This document shows, piece by piece, positions 1-11,215 of a stretch of 64,000 bases of DNA. Under the pieces are notes generated by a model that was given only the letters and a program-made list of their open reading frames with translations, searched no databases and was not told the origin of the DNA. The translations under genes were made by a program, and so were the position numbers. Source of the stretch: Gari tellinella (taxonomy: Eukaryota > Mollusca > Bivalvia > Cardiida > Psammobiidae); NCBI GenBank assembly GCA_922989275.2, contig OV277862.1, positions 67,407,832 through 67,471,831 on the forward strand, in the 5' to 3' direction. Each line of letters starts with the position of its first letter. Within the stretch, counting starts at the first letter, position 1.

Positions 1-1458
1 GTTGATGAAGTGTATTTGGCCAATTTGAAAAACGTTATTAATTAAGACGGCGCTGAAACCACTGTTTGAACTTTTTTAATTTGTCTTATAAAATCGAAAA
101 ATTAAAATATGTTTTTTAAAACTGACATATTATGGACAGGTTTGTATCACTTAAACCCATCAGCTATGACAAGAAGAAACAAAATCATCAAAACAAATAA
201 GAAAAATCTGCCTGTACTATTAAACCTACGCTGGTACTTTAAGGCAGACAAAAAAGAGGTAGGCGAATAAGTTACAAGGGTCGATAGCACATTACCACAC
301 GAACAACTGAGTTTGACCTATACTGACAAATATCTGTTATATATCCTTCTAAGACACACGGTAGAAAATATGCTACATAACATACTAACATAACGATATT
401 TATTTTATTTTTATTTTTTGTTTAGTATGTTTTTTCAAAGATGAATGCACAATGTCAATATATTGTTAATAAGAATATACTTTTCTTTTGACTGTATATT
501 CCGGGGTAAAGTCCGGGGTTTCAACATTTTAACATTTGCTTATCAAATAAAAGTAAAAAATGTCACTTCTTTGTTAAAGGTAATTAAACAAAATGGGGAG
601 GTGCTAACATATTATTGCTGACAATAATATAACATGGCAGACAAGAAAATTATTAGAAAACTATGTATCATGCTTGCTACATCTGGGTCTTTATGTTTCT
701 GTTATAAAGAAATTAATTCGGCTATATAATTATATGTTCTTTATTATACGTCATTCAAACTATTCTATATGTTATTTATGTAATACAATCCATCTGGAAA
801 TGCAGGTAAAGCGTACAAATGCGTAACATAAATATGCAGTCGTTGATCTACAGAATGTGCAATACTGTTACATTGTTTTATTTGTATTTTAAGTGGCAAA
901 ACATGTTGAAAATTTTACTAATGTAACCATATGTAGTAAACTAATAGCTAGATAAGACTTTTCCTAAGATAAGAACTACGATCGGGTCCTAAATAGACTG
1001 TCCTGCAGCGCTTGCGAAACTTTAGTATTGCAATATACCCAGTAACCATTTCACCCTCAAAATGCATAATTATCATTAAAATGTTGACTAAAGACATATC
1101 TTTAGTAGTACCAAACAGTATTTATTCCGATTAAATACAGAGTCTGATCTGGATCAAAACTCTTTGTACAGCCGACTTTAGTCACTTCGATGGCGATGAA
1201 AGGGTTAAAGCTGTATTGAAATACAGTGCAGGCAAGAAAAAGCAAACTACAAGTTCCAACATACTTAAAACTTTATATTGTAGCCTACATAAAAATATAT
1301 GTTGCGACGACTCATAGAATCTTCGCTTTGCAACGATTTCAATAAGTAGCCGAAACGAATGGAAGATCGTGACATAAATATTTTATATTTTTTCAGATAC
1401 AGTGTACTCCCTTTATTAACAACTTTGTTGATAGGCTCGTGGAAAAAGCATGACTCAC
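1..1458. other. Intron or 3' flank of the ShKT/VWC gene, no gene seen
   Basis: AT-rich sequence with no ORF, domain or strong hairpin that I can support. Because the ShKT exon at 1459-1569 ends in a clear splice donor, this stretch should be intron leading to at least one further exon outside the window. Confidence 0.5.
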
Positions 1459-1569
1459 CACACATGTGGCATGTAGCAGCACAATTGTCCTTTGCCCACT
1501 CGCGGTAGCTTGAGCAGGAGCTAGCTGGGTATGCATTGCAGTTGGACAGCTTGTCCTTACATGAAGAGG
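1459..1569 (-). CDS. Exon 14: ShKT domain 4 (last exon in window)
   Basis: Encodes 37 codons with the six-cysteine ShKT pattern C-x6-C-x7-C-x11-C-x3-C-x2-C, including the ...REWAKDNC... stretch typical of the family. The acceptor follows TTCTGGACAG and the donor is TGTG|GTGAGT, so the exon is phase 1 at both ends like the other ShKT exons. ShKT domains are compact extracellular modules first described in an anemone channel-blocking peptide; in animal matrix and protease proteins they are mostly structural, and nothing here indicates toxicity. Since the exon ends in a donor, the reading frame must continue beyond the window edge, so the stop codon is not seen. Confidence 0.85.
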
Positions 1570-1828
1570 CTGTCCAGAAGCAACACCGAAATGAATAAGC
1601 GGAAGCAATTATTGTAAGTAAACAAGCAAAAGCATTTAATACAACTACGTCGTGACTAAGCGAAAGCAATTAATGAAAAGATATAAGCGAAAGAAAACCA
1701 TGCAAAAGGTAATTGATTTTTAAACGAGCTCCATAAAATATGGACGAAGATAAAAAGGAAAGTCACATAATTGATAACCAATTTAGTGTACCACTGTAGG
1801 CCACAAAAGTCGATATCGTAAATAATTA

Positions 1829-1880
1829 GGATTCAGGTCAGACACCACGTAACGTGGTGTCTGATAAGGATACAAACTTT
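1829..1880. repeat. Family D palindromic core copy
   Basis: Near-perfect hairpin built on TCAGACACCACGT / ACGTGGTGTCTGA. It is a diverged copy of the CAAACAGTTTGGATC...GATCCAAACTGTTTG core found throughout the window. Confidence 0.7.
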
Positions 1881-2593
1881 TTGACACTCTTATTTATATT
1901 TTTCGGTCAAACAGTTTTTGAATAATAGTATAGGCAACATTTTAAAGCAAACACTATAATGGTTGTGAAAGGGTTAAAACATGCGATAAAATTTGGCAAT
2001 GCAAAAAAGTTAAATTCATTAATTGAAGAAAGCGATAACAGTAGTGTTTGCAAACAGTTCAGATCCTGATCAGCTGCCGGGCAACTTGATATCTGACCAG
2101 AATTAAAACTGTTCGATACTCGTTTCATTGCTTCATTAGTAGATATGCCAAATTCCGAAATTGGCAAAACCAATTGCAATGTATTTTTAGCTGCCGAAAT
2201 CAAGGCTTTGACGGAGCTAAGCACGGAATATAAAATCTTGAAATGTTCGCCTAGCCTAAAGATGTCAGATCTGAATCTAAACTATTTTTAAAGGTATTGG
2301 GCATTAGTTAGCTGCGATCAAATGTTTACCCAGTAAGTTTAGGAACAAAGCATAGACGAAATGCATGCATGACAGTGGAGAACCTTTTTCTTTCTTTCCC
2401 AATAAACGTGTTTATTTTAAAAATTATTCCTACTCAAACAGATTAGCGCCAAATCACACACAGAGTTACCTGGCTTCTGATTAGGCTTCAAACTGTTCAC
2501 CACTTAGATAATTAAAAATCGGCCACATTTTAAAAAAAAACTACCAATTTCTACATTTCACTGCGCATTGTGTTTGCATTTCGTTTCTTTCGT

Positions 2594-2844
2594 TTAACCC
2601 ATTACTCCATAGCCTGTTTCTAGTTTTCAAATTCGGTTACCCTTAAAGCAGATTGAAAATAAAGCAGAATGCGCCTTAGTTCGCATTATGTTTTACTTTC
2701 AGCCTGCTTTAATCTATCAGCTGCTTAAATATAGAAACTATTTTTTATCATACATATTTACAACAGTATAAATTGGAACTATTTTCTTCAGTGAATTAAT
2801 GAATTAAAGGCGTAAAAAGGCGTATTTATTGGATAATGGGTTAA
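2594..2844. mobile_element. Family A MITE (TTAA-flanked, piggyBac-like ends)
   Basis: Bounded by TTAA on both sides with CCCATTAC... and ...ATAATGGG ends. The centre is the AAAGCAGATTGAAAATAAAGC palindrome, here with a few mismatches. TTAA target sites and CCC termini are typical of piggyBac-type elements; that assignment is inference, since no transposase is present. Confidence 0.75.
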
Positions 2845-2966
2845 CTAGGATGTCATTACGCCCTCTCCTCTGTATTAACGACAAACCAATACGTACCTCC
2901 TGTATTTGGGCCTAGAGAAGAGACAAAACAGGGATACAAAATCAAGGACCGAAATTATAGCACTGA

Positions 2967-3115
2967 CAGGGCTGCCATATGTTGACATGAAAAATCCTCA
3001 GATTTCCAAATTTGCATTTTTCAAGGGCGAATTTACGAATTGTACCTTTACCCCATAGCCTGTTTCTAGTTTTGTTGACACGTGAAAGGAAAATTCCGGA
3101 GAAATGGCAGCCCTG
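2967..3115. mobile_element. Family C MITE (CAGGGCTGCC ends)
   Basis: Terminal inverted repeats CAGGGCTGCCAT / ATGGCAGCCCTG flanked by a direct CACTGA duplication (2961-2966 and 3116-3121). The interior carries a piece of family A's left arm (ACCCCATAGCCTGTTTCTAG). Ends and 6-8 bp target duplication suggest a hAT-like origin (inference). Confidence 0.7.
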
Positions 3116-3690
3116 CACTGAATGCACATATCTCATAGTGATGCCAATCTGGAGCAAGGCCAACATGCGTAAATTGCAATGTTGTCAGCAACCGCCCGTA
3201 CCCTACCGACATAAATACATATATTATAAATATAAACCATATATGTGCGCGTGTGCATGTGTGTGCGCATATGTGTTTGAGAGTGGGTACCTGTTTGTAT
3301 GAAAACAAGTTTTAAAAACATTCAATTTAATAACACCTACACAGAAAAACGGTATGTTTACAGAAACTGAAGTAACACCCCTCCTGGCAAATCATCGGCT
3401 CACAACTTTACTGTTTCAAAAACCAGTAGACCTCGATCTACCATTTCTAATTTATTAACATGTAAGAAAATTATTTTGTATTGACTAAACCCTTGTGTTT
3501 AATAGTATATGTAGATGAACACGATAATTCATGCCAATATATAAGACAGGAGGTTTACATGTATTGGCAGAATTGCTACCATTGCTTTATCTCTTGTCAT
3601 CCAACGTTGTCCACTGCCCTTTTTATGTATTAGATATCTAGAATATAAAATTATCCATTCACTGCCTTACCCGAGGACAATGGTTATTTT

Positions 3691-3767
3691 CAAACAGTTT
3701 GGATCATGGTCAGACGCCGCCCGCTTAGCACGGCGTCTGATCAGGATCAACTCTGTTTGGCATTCAT
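3691..3767. repeat. Family D palindromic core copy
   Basis: CAAACAGTTTGGATC ... GATCAACTCTGTTTGGC inverted repeat with a GCGTCTGATCAG arm; the left arm is degraded. It lies in an intron of the ShKT/VWC gene. Confidence 0.65.
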
Positions 3768-3875
3768 TTAAATATTTCTTAAATCAAAATATCTATGTAC
3801 ATTTGAGAAATAAGCAGATTACGTCATTATATTGAATGGTGACGTCATGACAGTGATTAATTCGAAAAGAATTAC

Positions 3876-3902
3876 CTGTTCCGCCTGTCATTGTGCCAGT
3901 TC
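3876..3902 (-). CDS. Exon 13: 9-codon Gly/Thr mini-exon
   Basis: A 27 bp exon between TTATTCAG acceptor and ACAG|GTAATTC donor, phase 1 at both ends, encoding a G-T-G-T-M-T-G-G-T linker. It matches the Thr-Gly linkers of the larger exons and keeps the frame between ShKT3 and ShKT4. Its splice sites and flanks are almost identical to those of the mini-exon at 5414-5443, so the two probably arose by duplication. Too short to be found by ORF search; the support is motif, phase and paralogy. Confidence 0.7.
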
Positions 3903-4621
3903 CTGAATAAGAATCATGAGACCTTGCGCATATAGTTCGTATGTAAACATGCATATGCAAAATCAAAACTGTGTTCAGTGATCATTTATTGGGAAACCTC
4001 GGTGCTGTTACTAAAGAATATTAACAATCGCCCCATTCAATTCCATTGACAAAAAATGTGTTCATTTCATATAAACACAACTTTTCGAGAGGGTGGGACT
4101 TGTGGAAAAGTTTCGAAGGGGAGGCGGAGCAAATGCAGTTTACATTCGCGCATTAATCTTTGGAACATGGGACAGCAAACATTTGGCGGAGTTTTTCAAA
4201 ATTTGTTCTTAACCGATCTATGCCTTCCTACTGGTGGAAACCATGATTCTCGACTAACAATCTTCTTTATTAATGAGATAAACTGCAAGAAAATTGACAT
4301 AAGAATCTACCTTATTAACAACTCGGCTATCTGCGTTTCTTTATGACAAAAAAAAACCCTATATATTTATCCTACTTTAAAATGACGTCACTTCAAATGA
4401 CGTCAAAAATCGGCATTTTTCGCACCAAACTGTCAAGTTGTTGACAATGGAACATATTTTTTCTGCTTTCGAATGAACACAGATTCAGTAAATCGGTCAT
4501 GGCTGTTCCTTATAGGGTACACATTATTCGTGTTATCTACTTCTAATATGGATTAAACATACATGCGTACTAACAAAATGTTTATTTAATGTTAGAAATT
4601 ACAGCAAATATATTGTAAATA

Positions 4622-4772
4622 TAAGAAATGAACTGATTTTTTTCGTCGTTCAAGCGAAATGAACGACAGAAAATTATCGGAAAATTTACCATGAAGCGTG
4701 ATTCATGGTATTTGCCGATAATTTTCTGTCGTTCATTTCGCTTGAACGCTGAAAAAATCAGTTCATTTCTTA
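4622..4772. repeat. 151 bp near-perfect hairpin element
   Basis: Left arm TAAGAAATGAACTGATTTTT and right arm AAAAATCAGTTCATTTCTTA are complementary, and the match continues through CGTTCAAGCGAAATGAACGA to a short central loop near 4695. No target duplication is obvious. One copy in the window. Confidence 0.75.
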
Positions 4773-4884
4773 ATTGTTACACTGTGATGTCATATCCTAA
4801 ATATTAATAAGTTTATTATATATACATCTTGTCTTTATATTTTTTCAACCCTTTCAACCAACCTAGTCACAAAGATACTCGTTC

Positions 4885-4975
4885 TTTGCAAACAGTGTAT
4901 ATGTGAATAGTACACTATGCGAACAGTATATACCAAGATCAGAGGGTTCCTAAATGGCCTACACTGTTTGTCATA
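4885..4975. repeat. Family E core, rearranged copy
   Basis: GCAAACAGTGTA ... CTACACTGTTTGTC with an AGATCAGAGG...CCT centre, preceded by a second partial GCGAACAGTATA arm. This is the E variant of the CAAACAGT palindrome. Confidence 0.55.
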
Positions 4976-5413
4976 TAGCATTACATTGACAAAAAGAACC
5001 CTGAATAATCAAAGCGAACTAGACTAAATTAGAAACTGGAATTGTTTGTTTCAGGCAGATGGTTTAAACGGAAGCAACACAGTTTTGACTTTACAAAATA
5101 AAACAAGAAACAAACAAATGCTGCATTTAAAATAATAGTTTACAAACATTAGCTGATTGACCACCTGGCATAAAATGGCTTCAAAGTTAATCTCACGAAT
5201 GTTGAGCAATGTCAACTGAGAGAATTTTAGTATGACGTATCTTATGTAATTACTTGCTCAAATATTAAATCATACAGTAGAGCCGTTTATTTACGACAGG
5301 AGGTTTACAAACATTGTTTACTGGTGTCAGTACATTGCCATCCCGCTTATAGTCCACATACATATCTTAAAATATATTCATATCGGAGTAAAGGTCAAGG
5401 TCTAGAGAATTAC

Positions 5414-5443
5414 CTGTGCCCCCTGTCATCGAGCCGGATCCTC
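5414..5443 (-). CDS. Exon 12: 10-codon Gly/Ser/Thr mini-exon
   Basis: A 30 bp exon between TTATTCAG acceptor and CACAG|GTAATTC donor, phase 1 both ends, encoding a G-G-S-G-S-M-T-G-G-T linker between ShKT3 and ShKT4. Homologous to the 3876-3902 mini-exon, including the intron bases next to the splice sites. A shared ACAGGAGGTTTACA motif also occurs upstream on the plus strand of both (near 3546 and 5296), which supports segmental duplication. Confidence 0.7.
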
Positions 5444-5673
5444 CTGAATAAGACATGGGTGCGTTTACAAATTCGGTGGTGAATAGAAATCAAAAGACAG
5501 CGATATAGGCATGGTTCCACTTTGTGAAAGGGACGTATAAAACAAAGCAACCGTTTAAATCCTCGTGATGCCTATACGTATCTTTGACAAAAAGTATACA
5601 CAAGAACCCTTGTCGTATGCAAACAGTAGATAACCAGCTCAGGAGGCTCCTATTGAACCCCTCTGATCAGTAC

Positions 5674-5906
5674 CCGTGTAACGCAGTAGAATCCCACCCC
5701 TGCTGAAATGACCCATGGGTCATGTCAATACGTAGAACAGTGACCCGGATAATTTTACTACGTAGAAAAATGATCCCAGACCGTAGAAAAAGGACCCCAT
5801 CGACTCGTAGAAGAATGACCCGCTCACGTTCTAGGGCCATTTCTCTACCTAGTATAAAGACCCGGATCCTTTTGCACGGGTGGGTCATTCTACAGCGTTA
5901 CACCCG
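5674..5906. mobile_element. Small inverted-repeat element related to the 48.4-51.7 kb foldback
   Basis: Ends CGTGTAACGCAGTAGAAT and ATTCTACAGCGTTACACCCG are inverted repeats. The interior repeats GTAGAA..TGACCC units, as in the large GTGTAACG-ended element at 48408-51725. It seems to have landed inside a family E core: ...CTCTGATCAGTAC lies on the left and ACTGTTT on the right. Because of the regular units it has no internal stop in one plus-strand frame (5722-5931), but this is not a gene. Confidence 0.65.
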
Positions 5907-6034
5907 CACTGTTTTTTATTTTGCAATTTAAACCTTTCCTCCCTGAAACCTCAAATAGACAATTCTACTTTTCAATTCCGTTGAGTCCATTTTTGACTTT
6001 TTAGGGTTGATTTTACAATGTATATCAAAATGAC

Positions 6035-6089
6035 AAACAGTGTAGACCCTGAAGGAGCCCTCTGATCAGGGTCTTCACTGTTTGCATAG
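6035..6089. repeat. Family E palindromic core copy
   Basis: CAAACAGTGTAGACCCTGA ... GATCAGGGTCTTCACTGTTTG around a GGAGCCCTC centre. Its left flank is the E shell (...GGGTTGATTTTACAATGTAT...). Confidence 0.7.
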
Positions 6090-6428
6090 GACAAGTTTAC
6101 TCCTCACAGGTACACAGTTTGCAAATGACGCATATATGCGTGACTAGGATTAAAAAAAGTTAAAGGTAAAAACTTTAATAGATTCAGTAAAAAATAAACT
6201 AGCCTTAAGTTGAAATTATCCATTTGAAGTTTCCGGGTTCATTGAATTGGTTAACATGCAGTCAGTCAAATCCAACTTCTTAAGTTATGGGTTAATACGC
6301 AAAATAAGAATAGACACAACGTATTTGACATAAAAATTAATGTCGCCATTAGATATGGTCACCCTTCTGCGTGCTGTGTAAAGATCGTCTACAAAATTTG
6401 ACGTCTGCAACAATTTTCAAATGTGATG

Positions 6429-6676
6429 TTAACCCGTTACCCCATTCATATGCCTTTGTACGCCTTTTTTATCACTCAACTGAATAAAATATAGTTCCAA
6501 TTTATACTGCCAAGAATATGTATCCTCAGAAATATTTTCTATATTCTAGCAGATAATAGCTTAAAGCAGGCTGAACGTTAAGCAGAATGCGCCATAAGGC
6601 GCATTCTGCTTTACTTTCAACCTGCTTTAAGTGGTCACATATCTTCAAAACTAGAAATAGGCTATGGGGTAATATG
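6429..6676. mobile_element. Family A MITE, inverted orientation
   Basis: TTAACCCGTTACCCCATT at the left, perfect GCAGAATGCGCC/GGCGCATTCTGC centre, and CTATGGGGTAAT at the right. The right TTAA is lost. Confidence 0.7.
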
Positions 6677-7221
6677 TTTATTAAGGCATTTTCTTTTATA
6701 ACATATTACCAGAGTGTCAAACAGTTTGGGTTCAAATGAGACACTGAGTTCATCGGTGTAGTTCGCCTTCAGTATTCAGAAGGTCAACCCTTTACAACAA
6801 TAGGCAGCGATTGTTTGCAATAGGAATATTGTGAAATATAAATGTTAATTGTTTTCGCTTAGGAAATAGTATCATTGTACATGTATGTTGTCTCCAGATA
6901 AGACGCCGTGTAACCCAGTGTTTAATTTGAATCAAATACTGTTTGAAACAGTTATCATATTTCCACAAATAGTGTTTTGATCTAGTCTATCAGAGTTAGC
7001 AAAACAATATATGCCATCAACCTGGTGCATATACGTGTAGTATTATTCTTAGCTAACCAGAAATAACGGCTATAGTCAAATTAAACATACAGAAATAAGT
7101 AAACATATTCGACAAAGATAGATAAATAAGAAATAGATAAGTACAATTGATAAGTGTTATACCTTCCGAATAAAAGAGTTTGTTTTTTGTTTGTTTTTTT
7201 AAAACACCACGTTTATTCCAT

Positions 7222-7292
7222 TGCAAGCAGTTTGGAGACAGGTCAGACGCCGGGTTACCAAGCGTGTGATTAGGCTCCAAACTGATTGCCAG
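7222..7292. repeat. Family D palindromic core copy
   Basis: GCAAGCAGTTTGGAGACAGG ... GGCTCCAAACTGATTGCC arms around CAGACGCCGGGTTACC. Flanks resemble the family M shell, including GCGTTTGCGTTTAGTTTC on the right. Confidence 0.6.
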
Positions 7293-7504
7293 TCAAAGTA
7301 ACATGATAGTCGGAATTTTCAACAGTTGGCTTTTTATTGCATTGCGTTTGCGTTTAGTTTCTTTTAAACAGTAAAGAATAACGACTTGCCCACTGTCTAC
7401 ATATACTCGACTATTACTAAAAAGCACAATATATACAATTACTGAAAAATGGTAGTTACATGCATTCGGCTATAGACAAAAGACTGTTAACAAAGAAGCA
7501 AAAT

Positions 7505-7708
7505 CACGTGGAACTATAGTCTGGTCTATAGTCATCTATAGTGACTACAGTTCCAACTGAACACCGATGGTACGACTATAGTGACGTCATTTGACCAGTG
7601 AACATCAGTTTTAATTGGTTCGACAAACTGCGTTCCTTTGCCGACCTTAATGTGCATGCGCCAGTCGCCATTTTGCCTGACTAGAGGTTCGAACTATAGT
7701 TCCACGTG
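7505..7708. mobile_element. Inverted-repeat element, CACGTGGAACTATAGT ends
   Basis: A 16 bp perfect terminal inverted repeat CACGTGGAACTATAGT / ACTATAGTTCCACGTG encloses about 170 bp rich in CTATAGT motifs. No ORF. Single copy here; the target duplication is unclear. Confidence 0.6.
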
Positions 7709-8423
7709 AAGTTGCTCCTGATGACTTATTGACAAAAACAGGATACAAGAAAACAACAGTATACAGTGTTTTGCTAACGGCTTTGCAATCTGAGTATTGA
7801 TATAATATAGTAGAACCCGTCTATTACGGCCACTAAACTTATGTCGATTTGATGGCGGTAAGCAAGTACAACATTATTCTTCAAACAGCCTAAATCGTAC
7901 ATCGAATGTTTGCAGTTTTGTTTAAATCGAAAACCCATACAGTAGTTGTGATAAATTTCCCTTAAGGAACCGTTATGTTAAAAAAAGCTTATGCCTGTTG
8001 GAACAAAAGCAGGTATCGACTAACTCGACATCTGATCAAGCTCAAAGCTGCTTGACAGTCTTGTGCCATAAAGTACTTGAATAATAAGTTCTGAACAAGG
8101 GGGTCCTTTGAAAGCATCGAAAACAAAGCAAATACGGAAACATGCGGAATCTGCAAATGAAAAGTGCAACACAGCCACGCCACATAGCACAGACTATGCA
8201 GAATTCAATTTTCAACTATAAATGCGTTTCAATCGATAATCCCTTAGGATCAGAAAATTTAACAACACTGAAAACGAAGTAATAGGCGATTTTACGGCCG
8301 CCACATAAGTCTTCAATCAAGCTTAACCCCTTCATCTACTTTAAACAATTGTCTTTTTTTTTCTTTTTTTTCAAATATAAATTTTGGAAAAGTTGACTGC
8401 ATAAACACCGCAACGAGTCCCAG

Positions 8424-8491
8424 CAGTTTTGTGTCCTGAACAGACGCTGCATTACGCAGCGTCTAGTTAGGATCCAAACTGTTTGCAAATG
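8424..8491. repeat. Family D core copy
   Basis: CAGCAGTTTTGTGTCCTGA ... AGGATCCAAACTGTTTGC arms around GACGCTGCATTACGCAGCGTC. Confidence 0.6.
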
Positions 8492-9027
8492 CTTTGTAAA
8501 ATATATTCTTCAATAAGCTTAAACATCAGATTATAGTAAACTTCAATTCGCCAAATCGTATAAATCATATATATTTCAAATAGTCATATCGTACAATCAT
8601 ATTTACTGCAATTATCATCAATCGTAAAATCATACATACTTCAATAGGCTTTAATCACTGTCATACATAAATGTTTTCAATCAACCTAAGTTATAAAACC
8701 ATACTACTATGTGCTTTAATTACCCTTAACTTCAAAAAGCTTAAATCGTAAAAGGTCACACTTTTAATCTAAAACGGTTATATTAATTTCGTTAGAATAT
8801 AGTTATATGCCATTAATATAGTACATGTACTGTCAGATCTAGGATCATATCTAATGTTGTCAAACTTGTGACCAAACCACAAATCCATTTATATATGTGT
8901 GAATAAAAAATAAGTTTGAACTGTAAAATGTAGTCTAAATCCTCAAAACAATATGTATACCCTATTGAGCCTGAATCGTAAAATCGTATCTATCTTATTC
9001 GTTTTAAAGCGTAAAGATCAAACTTAC

Positions 9028-9141
9028 CACAAAAGCCGCAGAATTTGGGACAGTTCTCTTGTGACCACTGTTGATAGGCCTGGTTGCCACAGGTCGCTGT
9101 TCCATATTTGTTACAATCAGGAATCTTGTCAAAACAGGCTC
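9028..9141 (-). CDS. Exon 11: ShKT domain 3
   Basis: Encodes 38 codons with all six ShKT cysteines (spacing 6-7-12-3-2) and the QQWSQENC segment. The acceptor follows TATTTTACAG and the donor is TGTG|GTAAGT, phase 1 at both ends. Joined to the exons on either side, the split codons read Gly, continuing the Gly-rich linker. Expected to be an extracellular disulfide-bonded module; partner unknown. Confidence 0.9.
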
Positions 9142-9394
9142 CTGTAAAATAAGTACATGGTGTAAAACCCAACTAACAGTTCGTACTAAAAGTGTTACAC
9201 GGCGTCATATCTGATTCAAAACTGCTTGGCACTCGTATCGAAACTGTTTGAGAATCGTTTCAAAATTTCGCCAGTTATTATGCCTTGAATCTAACTTTGA
9301 AACGATATTGCGGACGACAATATTGAAGCAGACGACAATATGGAGGAGAAGAGGTAAAAATCTCACGATAAATTTGATAATGAAGGGTTTAAGA

Positions 9395-9562
9395 AGGCAT
9401 TTGTATTCTACCTTACCTCAATTCTGCTTTAAGCTACCATCTGCTAGGACATGAAAAAGTATTCCTTATTGCATATTCATGACTGTATAAAGTGGTAATA
9501 TTTTCTTCAGAGGAGGAATAAATTAAAAACGTAAAAGGCGTAGTTATGGAGTAATGGGTTAA
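9395..9562. mobile_element. Partial family A MITE
   Basis: Only the right half is recognisable (GCTTTAAGCTACCATCTGCT through GGAGTAATGGGTTAA). The left end abuts the right arm of a D2-type shell containing GCAGACGACAATAT, so two elements are fused or nested here. Confidence 0.55.
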
Positions 9563-9662
9563 ATAATGTGACGAAACGCCATTGAATGAGTTAATATGTT
9601 TTTTCAAAAAAAACGTTAAGTTACCATAGATTAACCATTTTCATAGAAACTTTACAATGTTA

Positions 9663-9868
9663 CAGCCAAACCTCGCTATTACGACCACTAAAACCAAGGC
9701 TAATTGATTGTATAATAGGCATGTGGTTGCTTAAAGCAAGGTGACGGTGAAACCGAAAGCTCCTAAAGGAGCTTTCTGTTTCACTGTCACCTTGCTTTAA
9801 ACGGTCACCTATTGTAAACACCCGAATAATTACCACAATTAAGTGGTCGTAATAGAGAGGTTTTACTG
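9663..9868. mobile_element. Family F MITE (TA-type, pogo/mariner-like ends)
   Basis: Ends CAGCCAAACCTCGCTATTACGACCACT... and ...AGTGGTCGTAATAGAGAGGTTTTACTG are inverted repeats, with TA on the left and CA on the right. The centre is a long palindrome CAAGGTGACGGTGAAACCGAAAGCTCC with its complement. TIRs of this kind are common in pogo/Tigger-derived MITEs (inference). Confidence 0.75.
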
Positions 9869-10182
9869 CATATGTCATTACAATACACAGTTAGAAATCA
9901 CAGAGTGAAGACAAATGGTCTTTTTATAAAATGGTGAACCGCAGATCACTAAAACGTATCCTATTTTGTGTGATCGTTTAACCGCTTCACTGCCATGACG
10001 TCGTTTGTTTTAAAAATGTCTGTTTTTTCCTCAAATTTAAATTTTAGTTTTATCGGTATGCTCCCTCTCATCAAGGACCAGCCTGCTTGTAAATAACCAT
10101 TGCACTCGTGATAATGCAGTGAAGGGGTTAATACATGTTAGTTTAGACTGAACAACTAAGAAGATAAAAACCATTTACTCAC

Positions 10183-10212
10183 CACCAGTTGATCCTGATC
10201 CTGTGCCGGAGC
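10183..10212 (-). CDS. Exon 10: 10-codon Gly/Ser/Thr mini-exon
   Basis: A 30 bp exon bounded by CTCTTTCAG and TGGTG|GTGAGTAAAT, phase 1 at both ends, encoding a G-S-G-T-G-S-G-S-T-G linker. It resembles the linker exon at 35905-35976 and fits between the Thr-Gly exon (15586-15765) and ShKT3. Support is motif, strong splice sites and phase. Confidence 0.7.
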
Positions 10213-10294
10213 CTGAAAGAGACAGTCAGACGGTAAAGACGTAATATTAAGACTACTAAAACGATGGCTCGTTGATATTGTAATAAGTAAAGTA

Positions 10295-10492
10295 CACCCT
10301 CTATTACGACAACTACATATGTGTAAATAACGAGGTGTCTACGACAGGTGACTGCTTAAAGAAAAGTTACAGTAAAACAAATAGTTCCTTTAGGAACGTT
10401 CTGTTTTACTGCCACCTTGCTTTAAGGTGTCACCTGTCTTTTTACAATTAACTAGAACTCGTATCAGTGGTCGTAATAGAGACGTTTTACTG
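10295..10492. mobile_element. Family F MITE
   Basis: CACCCTCTATTACGACAACTA / TGGTCGTAATAGAGACGTTTTACTG ends, with central arms AAAGTTACAGTAAAACAAAT and complement. It lies about 80 bp to the right of mini-exon 10, in the intron. Confidence 0.7.
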
Positions 10493-10804
10493 ATGACTCC
10501 TGCAGAACCTTTCTTTCTAATTTTCACCAAATTTCACGCATTGTAATAACTCGGCTTAGCTATTTACCATGGCAATGCTACATTGCGAACTAGACTCTGA
10601 CTAGCTTGCATTGACACTGAACTAGTGTGTCCTGAACATATCAAATAGACGACAAATAGTGCAAACCCATTTCAGAGGACTCCCTCAGGTAACGTTTAAT
10701 ATGACAGAAGGTCAAGAACATGAATACATGTATTTCAAAATACGACAATTCGTATTTGGCAGCCAAACCTTATTGAATAGTAAGAATAGTATCGACGACA
10801 GTCA

Positions 10805-11051
10805 TTAACTCTTTCATTGCTGTGTTTTTATCGTCTGCTTTTACCCTCTTACCACTTTAAATCGTCTGCATTGATAGTGGTGTCTGCAACGTTTTTTCAG
10901 GTCAGATTTCAGACTTATTAGACTTAAGAAATATTGATATGAATGTCAAACAGTTGGGATCATGATCAGACGCCACGTAACGCGACATGTGATCAAGATC
11001 CAAACTGTTTGCAAAGTCGCCTTATGGCCCAAAGTGTAATAAAAGAGTTAA
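10805..11051. mobile_element. Family D2 MITE (TTAA-flanked)
   Basis: TTAACTCTTTCATTGCTGTG left end and AAAGAGTTAA right end. TCGTCTGCTTTT-type arms surround a core CAAACAGTTGGGATCATGA ... TGATCAAGATCCAAACTGTTTGC. Confidence 0.65.
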
Positions 11052-11215
11052 GAATTCAACGTTGGAAATGTTCATATTATTTTCGATCAGGTTTGTACTA
11101 GCACGCATCACTTTCCACCAACTTTCGTCGAATAAGTCGGGATTTCCGTTAACTGTATAGAAAAAGCAATACTAATTTGGCAATATATACTAAAAACGCT
11201 TTAAAACATCAATAC

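Noticed and set aside
5722..5931. Arg-rich 69-codon plus-strand ORF
   Set aside because: The Arg-rich peptide results from translating GTAGAA/TGACCC transposon units.
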